DNA from: a bacterium
GTDB taxonomy: Bacteria > Bacteroidota > Ignavibacteria > Kapaibacteriales > UBA2268
Reading direction: 5' to 3'
Length of the DNA stretch: 64,000 nt
Assembly: GCA_030431515.1 (NCBI GenBank)
Contig: JAUIIX010000009.1
Coordinates: 27,047-91,046 of the forward strand
In this document: positions 1 through 7,599 of the stretch, one piece after another
Numbering within the stretch: the first letter of the stretch is position 1
How the letters are laid out: each line of letters starts with the position of its first letter
The notes under the pieces: generated by a model
The model's database searches: none
Told to the model about the DNA's origin: nothing
Seen by the model: the letters and a program-made list of their open reading frames with translations, nothing else
Made by a program: the position numbers and the translations under genes

Positions 1-642
1 ACTATTCCAAAGTATAATATTTAATGGACTAGGGGAGGAAAAATCATTGACAAGTTCAAGCTTATATTTTTCAAAATTATCTTCAAAAACCTCATCAGCA
101 GAGTATTTTGAAATCAAACCTAAAAGCAAATAAAATGTAGTAAATATTAAAGCTATATTATTAATTAATCTTCGTTTTTTACTTTGTCTATTAAAAAACA
201 AAATAGCAATTAATGCAATTATAAATGGTAAGGTATAAACTAAATCAATTATAAATATAGAATTAAATGCAACTGGATAATCACTGAAGGGTTGAAATAA
301 CTGAGTTCCATAGACTGTGAAGGCATCTAAAATCGGATGAGTAACTACTGCTAAAAATGATAGTAAAAGCCAATCTTTGTAATTTGATTCTTGTTTTTTA
401 TGAATTTTAAATTGAATGAATGCTAATAAAGGAGCTATCAAAAATGCAAATAAAAAAGAATGTGAAAAACCTCGATGAACTCCAAGCATTTCTACTTCAT
501 CATAAAATAATCTCATAAATACATCTAAATCAGGAATTGTACCACAAATACCACCCCAAAGCATAGCCCAATTTCCAGCTCTTTTCCCCGCTACTGCTTC
601 ACCAACCGATGCACCCAAAACAAATTGCGTTACAGAATCCAA
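1..642 (-). CDS. Membrane-bound metal-dependent hydrolase, YdjM/DUF457 family (3' end outside window)
   Basis: I translated the left edge by hand: an open frame runs leftward from a TTG at 642 through base 1 with no stop (214 codons), so the C-terminus lies outside the window. An AGGA lies 6 bases before the TTG. The family's fingerprints are present: a PDLD stretch near residues 37-40, the HRGFSHS box (His56, His61), then a THPILDAFT segment and an IDLVYTLP segment embedded in several hydrophobic helices. DUF457/YdjM proteins are integral membrane proteins presumed to be metal-dependent hydrolases; no substrate is known. It starts 11 bases after the stop of the GNAT gene, so the two are probably cotranscribed. 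The TTG start is the only reasonable one because an in-frame TAG lies three codons upstream. Confidence 0.75.
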   Translation of the reverse strand, partial: MDSVTQFVLGASVGEAVAGKRAGNWAMLWGGICGTIPDLDVFMRLFYDEVEMLGVHRGFSHSFLFAFLIAPLLAFIQFKIHKKQESNYKDWLLLSFLAVVTHPILDAFTVYGTQLFQPFSDYPVAFNSIFIIDLVYTLPFIIALIAILFFNRQSKKRRLINNIALIFTTFYLLLGLISKYSADEVFEDNFEKYKLELVNDFSSPSPLNIILWNS

Positions 643-653
643 ATTATCCTAAA

Positions 654-929
654 TTATTTGATAAGTAATAAATCGTGAGTCTTATTGTTTTTTGACATAA
701 ACTTAGTCATCATACTGTGCATAGGAAATACTTTTAATTTATTATCACGAGCATACTTAATAGTATAATTCATAAGTTCTAAGCCAACACCTTGTCCTTC
801 CAAAAACTTAGGAACTTCAATATGAAACACAACAATATGATTTTGTCTCGGAATATACTCCAGATGAGCAGTATATCCATCAACTACAACTTCAAATCTG
901 TTCTTATCTTTATTATTTTTAATTTTCAT
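654..929 (-). CDS. Small GNAT-like N-acetyltransferase (YjdJ type)
   Basis: This 91-residue protein is about the length of the minimal GNAT fold known as the YjdJ/Gcn5-like small acetyltransferase group. It shows a strand-rich N-terminal half, then the acetyl-CoA binding loop GQGVGLELM (a Q-x-x-G-x-G type P-loop) followed by a helix, and a closing FPMHSMMTKFM strand-helix segment typical of the group. No substrate is known for the family. It is the first gene of a short leftward unit with the DUF457 hydrolase. A 13-bp perfect inverted repeat (960-972/991-1003) lies just upstream and may be regulatory. Confidence 0.75.
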   Translation of the reverse strand: MKIKNNKDKNRFEVVVDGYTAHLEYIPRQNHIVVFHIEVPKFLEGQGVGLELMNYTIKYARDNKLKVFPMHSMMTKFMSKNNKTHDLLLIK

Positions 930-959
930 AATTTTTTCTTTTAGAGACGATTAATAACA

Positions 960-1003
960 GATATTCATTTATACAAATTCAAAATAAAAGATAAATGAAT
1001 ATC
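960..1003. repeat. 13-bp perfect inverted repeat upstream of the GNAT gene
   Basis: GATATTCATTTAT at 960-972 is matched exactly by its reverse complement at 991-1003, with an 18-base AT-rich loop. It sits 31 bases before the GNAT start codon. It could be an operator or a transcript hairpin. There is no U-tract, so it does not look like a terminator. Confidence 0.5.
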
Positions 1004-1042
1004 CTCCTCCTAAGTCTAAACTTGTTTCATAATTTTTTACTT

Positions 1043-1112
1043 GTCATTCAGAGCGTAGCGATGAATCTATAAAAACTCTAGGTCATTCTGAGGCGTAGCC
1101 GAATAATCTCCC
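1043..1112 (+). repeat. Bipartite GNA-loop hairpin repeat, copy A
   Basis: Two hairpins lie in tandem. The first (1046-1066) is ATTCA, GA, GC, GTA loop, GC, GA, TGAAT. The second (1085-1107) is ATTCT, GA, GGC, GTA loop, GCC, GA, then AATAAT, which imperfectly closes the outer stem. They are separated by an 18-base spacer containing TATAAAAACT. The same ordered pair recurs at 15619-15680 (inverted) and 44878-44941. No protein is encoded here. Confidence 0.75.
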
Positions 1113-1369
1113 CGAAATACCAAACGACCTTCTACATTAATCGAAAATTGCGTCTTTAGATGCAAAATGTTTGTAAACAACAAAAAACCACCAAAACAAA
1201 AGCTCCGTTGGTGCGAAATGTTAACTAAAAAACATCATATTTTCAAAAATAAATTATAAATTTTTAATGTCTTATTTGCAAGATTAAGAAAATTTGCAAA
1301 CAAATCACAAGATGGATTTAATCCTGCACGTAAATGTTGTGAGATTTTTATATATATTTACTAAATTCA

Positions 1370-1572
1370 ATTCTTCGATTTCGTTGTATTTTTTGAAAAA
1401 ATTTGCAGTGTTTGCAGTTTTTTGCAGTGATTTTTTAAAGTATTTTAGTATTTTCAGCATATTTTGCATTTGTAAATAGTTGTTGTTAAAAGTTATATAC
1501 GATTTTTGCAGTATTTGCAGTAAAATCGGTGTTTTTTCGTTATTTGTAAGAACTGGGTTTAATTAACAAGTA
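1370..1572 (+). repeat. Dispersed intergenic repeat with TTTGCAGT motifs, copy 1
   Basis: This stretch contains at least three TTTGCAGT-like direct repeats and the block GCAGTAAAATCGGTGTTTT followed by TCGTT and AAGAACTGGGTTTA. The same blocks occur in the same order, in reverse orientation, at about 45360-45560. The 61-codon frame at 1294-1479 falls inside it and resembles a frame in the second copy only because the DNA is repeated. I see no start signal or family for it. Function is unknown. Confidence 0.65.
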
Positions 1573-1630
1573 CAGTAAATCACACTCTGTCGTTTTGACA
1601 GCTCCCTCCATTGAACATAAAAAGAAGATT

Positions 1631-1656
1631 GATTCTTTACTTCACTCAGAAAGACA
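1631..1656 (-). repeat. Degenerate copy of the hairpin repeat
   Basis: Read on the minus strand, this gives GACTTTCT-like sequence: a TTTCT stem half, GA, a GAA loop flanked by GT, and AAAGAA. It matches the bipartite hairpin family at most positions but the stems are partly broken. It looks like a decayed copy. The remainder of the 930-1875 spacer is AT-rich with no convincing gene. Confidence 0.35.
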
Positions 1657-1834
1657 AGGCAAAATTAATATATTAATTTTTTATATAAAGATTTTTATTA
1701 TAAAATATTTGTAATTTATTTTAAAAAATACGTGCTTTGTGATTACTCTTAGATTCTTCGATTAAGCCTAGAAGTGATGTATTTTATTTTAGATAAAATA
1801 GATGGACTCCAAGATTTACATTGAAAAGCAAAAA

Positions 1835-1856
1835 AAAAGGAGCCGAAGCTCCTTTT
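1835..1856 (-). terminator. Rho-independent terminator of the E2 gene (cUUCGg loop)
   Basis: On the minus strand the transcript reads AAAAGGAGC, UUCG, GCUCCUUUU and then continues as a U-tract. The loop is the very stable C(UUCG)G tetraloop. An almost identical hairpin ends the glutamine synthetase gene at 15731-15752. Confidence 0.85.
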
Positions 1857-1875
1857 AAATAAAAAAAATAAACAA

Positions 1876-3654
1876 TTACAATTGAATTGTGTCTTCATTT
1901 AATGATTCTAAGTAATCAACTGCTGCTTTTAGTGATTTTCCACCAAGCATTCCATCGATAACTCTATGGTCATACGTAATTGACATATACATTATATGTC
2001 TAACTACGATTGCATCTGCACCGTCTAATTCACGAACTACTGCTTGTTTTTTAATTGCCCCAACGCTGAAGATTACACATTGTGGTTGATTAATTACAGG
2101 AGTTCCGAATAATGTTCCGAATGTACCAACATTAGTTAATGTGATAGTTCCACCCATTACATCATCTGGATCTAATTTTTTGATTCTTGCTCTTGAAGCT
2201 AAATCAGCAACAGATCTTTGTAAGCCAGTAATACTCAATCCATCTGCATTTTTAATTACAGGTACGATCAAGTTTCCATCAGGTAATGCAGTTGCCATTC
2301 CAATATTTGTATTTCTATGTCTTAGTATATTTGTACCATCAACACTTACATTTATCATTGGGTTTTGTCTTACTGCTTCTGCCACAGCAGATATAAAGAA
2401 AGAAGTATAAGTTAATTTAGTACCTTCTCTCTTCTCAAAAGCAGCTTTATTTTTCTCTCTAAATTTAACTAAGTTTGTTACATCAACTTCAGCTACTGAT
2501 GTAACGTGAGCAGATGTACGTTTAGAATTTACCATGTGTTCAGAGATTAATTTTCTCATTCTATCCATTGGGATAACTTCTACATTTTTACCAGCATGTG
2601 ATGGTGCTGATGCTTGAGTGTTAGCCGCTGGAGCTTGAGGAGTTGCAACAGGAGCAGGGGCTGGAGCTGCTGGAGCAGGTGATGCTGGAGCAGTATAAGT
2701 TTGTTGAACAGGAGCAGGCGCTGGAGCAGATGTTGCTTGACTTCCTCTATTGTTCATATAATTCATTATGTCGTCTTTAGTAATTCTACCTTCAATTCCA
2801 CTTCCGTTAATTACTAATAATTCTTCTAAAGATACACGATTAACTTTTGCAATTTCTCTAACTAAAGGAGAGAAGAATTTGCCATTGTGTGTTCTTGGAA
2901 TTTCAAATGTTGTACCACTTACTGCTTGTTGAGGAGCAGGAGTCGGTGCAGATTGAACTGGTGCTGGAGCAGGTGCAGCCATTGGAATAGGAGCAGAAAC
3001 TTGAGGTTCGGGAGCTGCTGCCTGAGCAACTGTAGCACTTCCACCAGTAGAAATTCTTGCAATTGGAGTACCAACTTCAACAGTTTCTTCTTCTTGTACT
3101 AAAATTTCAGATAAAGTACCAGATACTGGAGATGGAACTTCTGTATCTACTTTATCAGTAGAAATTTCAAGTATCATTTCATCTCTTTCTATAGTTTCGC
3201 CAACTTTTTTCATCCATTTGATAATAGTACCTTCTTGCAAAGATTCACCCATTTTAGGCATAACTACATCAACTAAATTACCACCACTTGTAGCAGCAGG
3301 AGCTGGTGCAGCTTGAACTGGTTCTGGAGCAGGAGCAGCTTGTGGAGCTGGCTCTGATTGAACAGGTGCAGGGGCTGGAGCTGCTTGTGCAGCAGGAGCC
3401 GGTGCAGATGCCGAAGCATCAGTTTCAATAATTGCAATAGGAGTTCCTACTTCAACTGTAGTTTCTACAGGAACTAAAATTTTGTATAAAATACCAGATT
3501 GTGGAGAAGGAACTTCAGTATCAACTTTATCAGTAGAAATTTCTAAGATCATTTCATCTCTTTCAATTACATCGCCTTCTTTCTTCAACCAGTTAATAAT
3601 CGTGCCTTCTTGGAGTGATTCCCCCATTTTCGGCATTACAACTTCAACTTGCAT
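1876..3654 (-). CDS. Dihydrolipoamide acyltransferase (E2) of a 2-oxoacid dehydrogenase complex, two lipoyl domains
   Basis: This 592-residue protein has two lipoyl domains (about 1-76 and 128-203), each with the lipoylation box EISTDKVDTEVPSP; Lys43 is the first swinging-arm site. Long Ala/Pro-rich linkers separate them from a peripheral-subunit-binding domain (about 255-295) and the catalytic chloramphenicol-acetyltransferase-like core (about 355-592). The active-site motif DHRVIDG includes His563 and Asp567. E2 transfers the acyl group from lipoamide to CoA. Among known E2s the layout is closest to 2-oxoglutarate or branched-chain enzymes, but substrate cannot be decided from sequence, and neither E1 nor E3 is in the window. 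An AGGAG lies 6-7 bases before the ATG. A hairpin terminator follows directly. Confidence 0.93.
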   Translation of the reverse strand: MQVEVVMPKMGESLQEGTIINWLKKEGDVIERDEMILEISTDKVDTEVPSPQSGILYKILVPVETTVEVGTPIAIIETDASASAPAPAAQAAPAPAPVQSEPAPQAAPAPEPVQAAPAPAATSGGNLVDVVMPKMGESLQEGTIIKWMKKVGETIERDEMILEISTDKVDTEVPSPVSGTLSEILVQEEETVEVGTPIARISTGGSATVAQAAAPEPQVSAPIPMAAPAPAPVQSAPTPAPQQAVSGTTFEIPRTHNGKFFSPLVREIAKVNRVSLEELLVINGSGIEGRITKDDIMNYMNNRGSQATSAPAPAPVQQTYTAPASPAPAAPAPAPVATPQAPAANTQASAPSHAGKNVEVIPMDRMRKLISEHMVNSKRTSAHVTSVAEVDVTNLVKFREKNKAAFEKREGTKLTYTSFFISAVAEAVRQNPMINVSVDGTNILRHRNTNIGMATALPDGNLIVPVIKNADGLSITGLQRSVADLASRARIKKLDPDDVMGGTITLTNVGTFGTLFGTPVINQPQCVIFSVGAIKKQAVVRELDGADAIVVRHIMYMSITYDHRVIDGMLGGKSLKAAVDYLESLNEDTIQL

Positions 3655-4000
3655 AATATTCTCCTAAACTTAAATATTTTTTTAATTTTCTTTTTATAAT
3701 CTACTAAATTAACCAAATTTAACAATACATACAAAGAATTTGCTCACAATTTATAAAAAACTTTTTCCTCATTTTTGAATTTATTGATTAGCAAACTCTA
3801 TGAAGATTTTATTAACTCTTATTTTATATACTGTTAAGTAATTATTAATTTGATTTTAACTAAAATAAATGAGTTAATTTTAACAAGATTATCATTAGAT
3901 TTTAGAGGGAGGTATATTTGGAATATGAACATATTTTAAAAATATTTTTTTTAACTTGCAGATGAAAGATATTTATTTTTAAAACAATTTGAGATAAAAA
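3655..4000. other. AT-rich spacer between trigger factor and E2 genes
   Basis: About 350 bases with no open frame of interest. It should hold the promoter of the leftward E2 gene, whose Shine-Dalgarno is at its left edge, and ends in the trigger-factor terminator. I cannot point to a specific promoter or repeat here. Confidence 0.4.
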
Positions 4001-4026
4001 AAAAGCCGATTAAAAAATCGGCTGTT
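3999..4026 (-). terminator. Terminator of the trigger factor gene
   Basis: An AGCCGATT / AATCGGCT stem with an A-rich loop is followed on the minus strand by a long U-tract. It lies immediately after the stop codon of the trigger factor gene. Confidence 0.8.
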
Positions 4027-4030
4027 TGTT

Positions 4031-5332
4031 TTACATTTCTTCGTCCATTAGGTCTTCGTAAGGAACTTCGTTGGTAACTGCGAAATCTAAAATAAAGTCA
4101 ATCACTTTTTTATTTAGAATTTGCATTTTAATATTTTCGTTAGTTTCGATTACTTTTCTAACTTCTGCTACTTCTCTTCCAACTTTAGCAGCTTCTGAAG
4201 CAGCTAATTGGTCGATGTCGTAATCTTCAACTTCGATATTTTCTAATTCAATTACTTTATTTCTAATTAATTCCCATTTTACATTTCTAACTGCAATTGG
4301 ATGGAATTGTTCATTAAAAATTTCTCTTTTAACATTTTTAGCAGCTTCGCCATATTGTTTTAAGAAATTATTAACTAAAATTTCGATTGCATTATTTACA
4401 AATGGTTCAGGAGCATCAACTGTATTATCGTTGATTAATTTTGCAACAATTTGATCTTCTACAGCAGCTCTACACTTTCTATCCCATTCTTCTTGTAATG
4501 AAAATTCTAAATCTTCTTTAAAATCTTCTACATTGTCAAATTTTTCTTTTGTAAACTCTTTTACAAATTCATCAGTTAAAACTGCTGGAATAAGTTTTTG
4601 AATATCTTTTACTTCAACTTGGTAGATATGTTGGTGAGTTTCACCTGCTTCGTGTTGATGTTCATCATGTGGTTGGTCATGTTCGAAAATATATTCTACT
4701 TTTTCACCAACTTTTGCACCAATAAGTACGTCAACTAATTTTCTATCAATTTTTTCATTATTAAGATAAACATTATCTTCAAATGGTTCGATTTCAGTAT
4801 TAATTTCTTTAGTTTCATTATCTAAAGTAAGGAAAGATAAGCCAACTACAAAGTTTTCATCATCCACTATAGTTGCATCTTCGAAAGTACCTTGAGCATT
4901 AAGTATTTTACTTATTTCAACTTCAACTTCATCTTCAGTAACTGCGTGAACTGGTTCATCAACTGTCAAGCCCTTGTATTCGTTTAATGTAACTTCTGGA
5001 TAAACACCATATGAAAAATTAAATTTAACTACACCATTATTCATATCAATGTTAGTTAATTCGGGGCGAGAGATTAAATGAATTTTATCTTCAGTAACAA
5101 CTTTTTCAAAAGAGTCTTGAGCAGCTTCATCAATTGCTTGTTCTTGAATCATACCGCCAAATTGTTTTTTTGCGATATGGAATGGAACTTTACCTTTTCT
5201 AAAACCAGGAATACTTAATTTATTCTTAATTTTATTATAAGCAGTATTGTAATAAGATTGAAAGGCATCATCATCAATAATGATTTCCAGTTCTTGTATA
5301 CCATTTTCAGTTTTTAGTATCTTCCTTTCCAA
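4031..5332 (-). CDS. tig: Trigger factor (ribosome-associated chaperone)
   Basis: Trigger factor holds nascent chains at the ribosome exit tunnel. The 433-residue length fits. The N-terminal ribosome-binding domain carries GFRKGKVPFHIAKKQFG, whose FRK loop docks on ribosomal protein L23. A PPIase-like middle domain (about 150-245) and a helical C-terminal arm region follow. Within the middle domain is an unusual histidine-rich insertion (residues 218-235, six His) that resembles a metal-binding loop. The start is TTG at 5332, with AGG upstream; no ATG lies close enough and the second residue onward matches the family N-terminus. It lies just downstream of tRNA-Leu, whose weak terminator sits between them. 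Confidence 0.93.
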   Translation of the reverse strand: MERKILKTENGIQELEIIIDDDAFQSYYNTAYNKIKNKLSIPGFRKGKVPFHIAKKQFGGMIQEQAIDEAAQDSFEKVVTEDKIHLISRPELTNIDMNNGVVKFNFSYGVYPEVTLNEYKGLTVDEPVHAVTEDEVEVEISKILNAQGTFEDATIVDDENFVVGLSFLTLDNETKEINTEIEPFEDNVYLNNEKIDRKLVDVLIGAKVGEKVEYIFEHDQPHDEHQHEAGETHQHIYQVEVKDIQKLIPAVLTDEFVKEFTKEKFDNVEDFKEDLEFSLQEEWDRKCRAAVEDQIVAKLINDNTVDAPEPFVNNAIEILVNNFLKQYGEAAKNVKREIFNEQFHPIAVRNVKWELIRNKVIELENIEVEDYDIDQLAASEAAKVGREVAEVRKVIETNENIKMQILNKKVIDFILDFAVTNEVPYEDLMDEEM

Positions 5333-5357
5333 TTTAATACCTGATATTATTTCGAAA

Positions 5358-5378
5358 AACCTTTATTAATGAAAGGTT
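5358..5378 (-). terminator. Weak terminator after tRNA-Leu
   Basis: AACCTTT and AAAGGTT form a 7-bp stem followed on the minus strand by U residues. It separates the tRNA from the trigger factor start. The stem is AT-rich, so readthrough into tig is likely. Confidence 0.5.
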
Positions 5379-5386
5379 AAAATTAG

Positions 5387-5468
5387 TACGGACGGGGAGA
5401 CTTGAACTCCCACGGGTCGCCCCACTAGATCCTAAATCTAGCGCGTCTGCCAATTTCGCCACGTCCGC
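5387..5468 (-). tRNA. tRNA-Leu (anticodon UAG)
   Basis: On the minus strand a complete class II tRNA folds: acceptor stem GCGGACG with CGTCCGT (terminal G-U), D-arm GGCGAAATTGGCAGACGC, anticodon stem CTAGA/TCTAG around loop TTTAGGA with anticodon TAG, a long variable arm GGGGCGACCC, and T-arm GGGAGTTCAAGTCTCCC. The long variable arm and anticodon define tRNA-Leu reading CUA codons. The 3' CCA is not encoded. Confidence 0.95.
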
Positions 5469-5503
5469 ATTGATTATTTTCTTATTTTTGAAAAAATAAA
5501 ACA

Positions 5504-5536
5504 CAAAATTAAGTAATTATTATATATTTAACAAAA
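5504..5536 (-). promoter_or_regulatory. Bacteroidota-type promoter of tRNA-Leu
   Basis: On the minus strand TTTG is followed after 20 bases by TAATTTTG, matching the Bacteroidota sigma-A pattern TTTG - about 19-20 - TAnnTTTG. The -7 box ends 35 bases before the tRNA 5' end, which leaves room for a short leader. Confidence 0.6.
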
Positions 5537-5546
5537 TATTATTTCT

Positions 5547-6833
5547 ATGAAGCAAAAGATTATTATTTTAGGTGGTGGTGTAGCAGGAATTTCGGCGGCT
5601 TTTTATGCCTTAAAAAGTGGATTTGATCTTACTTTAGTTGAAGCTAATAGTAGTTTAGGCGGTAGAATTAACTCAAGAATTGATAGTAAAACTAATGATT
5701 CGATTGATAATGGTCAGCATTTATTAGTTGGTGCCTATAGTGTCTTCTTAGATATATTGAAGAATATAAAGACTTATGATAAGTTGAAAATCCAAAATTC
5801 TTTTTTTGTAAAATATCTTGATTCTAATTCTACTTTTAATCTAGAAGAAAAATATTTTAAAGGTCAAGTTGGATTATTATTTGGATTATTACTTTTAAAC
5901 AAATTTACTTTTAATGAAAAAATTTCTGCAATTAATTTTATTTTGAAGATAAAACTGAATTTATTTGCTAAAAACAAGGAAAAACTGATTGATGTTTTGA
6001 AAAAAAATAATCAAAGTAATGAATTAATTAGAATTTTATGGGAGCCAATGTGTTTGGCAACTTTGAATACTCCGATTAATATTGCAGATACTTCTATTTT
6101 TGCAAATGTTTTAAGGCAATCATTTTTTGCTGGTGGTTTTGCTTCAAAATTAATTTTATCAAAAATTGGATTATCTGAATTAATTTCTCCTTTTGAAAAG
6201 TATTTAATTGAAAATGGTGTTAGATTATTAAAAAATCATTCTGTAAAGGAGTTTGAAATAAATGATAAAAAAATTACAAAAGTTAAACTTACTAAGAATA
6301 TTGAATTAGAAGCTGATTATTTTATTTCTTGTTTACCATATAATAGACTAAATAAATTAATAGAAAATGATATTGAATTAGATAGTTCACCTATTATTTC
6401 TGCTTATTTATGGTTTGATGAAGTATTTTTTGAAGATGAGTTTGTTGCTGTTCTTGATAAAAATATTCAATGGATTTTTAATAAAAGAAAATTTGGTTTT
6501 AATGAGGGTGAAAAAGAGTTTCCTCAGTTTTTATCTATTGTAATTAGTGATGCTTCAAAATTAATTGAATTGGGCAATGAAGAGATTTTAAATATAATAT
6601 TGAAAGAAATCGATGAATTATTCCCAGTTAAAAAGAATTTATTGCATCATAAAATAATAAAAGAGAAAAATGCTACTTTTTTAGCTGACTTGAATAATCA
6701 AAAGAAAAGGGAAAATATTATTTCCCCTTTTGATAATTTATTGATTGCAGGTGATTGGACTGATTTAACTTTACCATCTACAATTGAAAGTGCTGCTCGT
6801 AGTGGTAAATTAGCAATTGATAAGATTAGCTAA
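5547..6833 (+). CDS. hpnE: FAD-dependent hydroxysqualene dehydroxylase-like oxidoreductase (HpnE)
   Basis: This 428-residue flavoprotein begins with a dinucleotide-binding fold (IILGGGVAGISAAFYAL, residues 4-20, followed by an acidic strand end VEA and a GGR loop). The DNGQHLLVGAY segment near 55-65 and the C-terminal IAGDWTDLTLPSTIESAARSG segment match HpnE, which removes the hydroxyl from hydroxysqualene to make squalene for hopanoids. The close relatives are carotenoid desaturases, so a carotenoid role is the main alternative. No HpnC or HpnD partner is in the window. It stands alone on the plus strand; its end overlaps the convergent rluB by 8 bases. Confidence 0.75.
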   Translation: MKQKIIILGGGVAGISAAFYALKSGFDLTLVEANSSLGGRINSRIDSKTNDSIDNGQHLLVGAYSVFLDILKNIKTYDKLKIQNSFFVKYLDSNSTFNLEEKYFKGQVGLLFGLLLLNKFTFNEKISAINFILKIKLNLFAKNKEKLIDVLKKNNQSNELIRILWEPMCLATLNTPINIADTSIFANVLRQSFFAGGFASKLILSKIGLSELISPFEKYLIENGVRLLKNHSVKEFEINDKKITKVKLTKNIELEADYFISCLPYNRLNKLIENDIELDSSPIISAYLWFDEVFFEDEFVAVLDKNIQWIFNKRKFGFNEGEKEFPQFLSIVISDASKLIELGNEEILNIILKEIDELFPVKKNLLHHKIIKEKNATFLADLNNQKKRENIISPFDNLLIAGDWTDLTLPSTIESAARSGKLAIDKIS

Positions 6834-7599
6834 GTTTGACTTTTCTTTTTAAAATATTTATTTCATTTGTTGTTAAGAATCTATAATCGCCTCTTTTCAT
6901 ACCAGAATTTGTTAAACCAGCATATTCTTTTCTGTCTAATTTTTTAACAACATAACCAAAATGCTCAAACATTCTTCTTATTTCTCTATATTTACCTTCT
7001 CTTAATACTATTGTGATTTTAGTATTATCAGTTGGTTCGATAAACAAGTAACAAGGTGCAGTTTTACCATCTTCAAGTTCTACTCCTTCTGCTATTTTTT
7101 TCGCATGAGTGAACTCTAATTTTTTATCTAAAGTTGCTTTGTATAGTTTTTCTATTTCATAAGAAGGATGGCTAAGTCTATTAGCAAGTTCACCATCATT
7201 AGTTAATAATAACACACCAGTTGTATTTCTATCTAATCTACCTATAGGAAAAATTCTTTCTTTTCTTTTAACTATATCTAATACTGTTTTTCTTCCAAGT
7301 TCATCAGATGTAGTAGTGATTACATCTTTTGGTTTGTTTAGTAAGATATAAACATTTTTACTATAATAAGAAACTGGATCACCTTGAACTGTTACTTGGT
7401 CAGATGGACTAATTTTTGTTCCCAGTTCTTTAACTAATTTACCATTAACTTTAACAACTCCAAGTTCGATAAATTCATCAGCTTTCCTACGAGAGCAAAG
7501 TCCTGATTCTGCAATAAATTTATTTAAACGGATTAATCCATTTGTATTTTTCGTCAAGTTTGTATTAACTATAACTTTTTCTTTTTTAGGTCTATTCAT
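6826..7599 (-). CDS. rluB: rRNA large-subunit pseudouridine synthase, RluB/RsuA family
   Basis: The enzyme isomerises a specific rRNA uridine to pseudouridine. After a short basic N-terminal extension, residues 22-70 form an S4 RNA-binding domain (IRLNKFIAESGLCSRRKADEF). The catalytic motif GRLDRNTTG has Asp123, followed by LLTNDGELANRLSHPSYEIEKLY, which is characteristic of the RsuA/RluB/RluE/RluF group; RluB is the best guess. At 257 residues it is a normal length. It is the last gene of a tight leftward operon: its ATG overlaps the batA stop as TAATG, which implies translational coupling. Confidence 0.9.
   Translation of the reverse strand: MNRPKKEKVIVNTNLTKNTNGLIRLNKFIAESGLCSRRKADEFIELGVVKVNGKLVKELGTKISPSDQVTVQGDPVSYYSKNVYILLNKPKDVITTTSDELGRKTVLDIVKRKERIFPIGRLDRNTTGVLLLTNDGELANRLSHPSYEIEKLYKATLDKKLEFTHAKKIAEGVELEDGKTAPCYLFIEPTDNTKITIVLREGKYREIRRMFEHFGYVVKKLDRKEYAGLTNSGMKRGDYRFLTTNEINILKRKVKLS

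Noticed and set aside
1294..1479. 61-codon plus-strand frame
   Set aside because: Lies on the dispersed TTTGCAGT repeat, has no ribosome site, and its composition (Phe-rich) reflects T-rich DNA.
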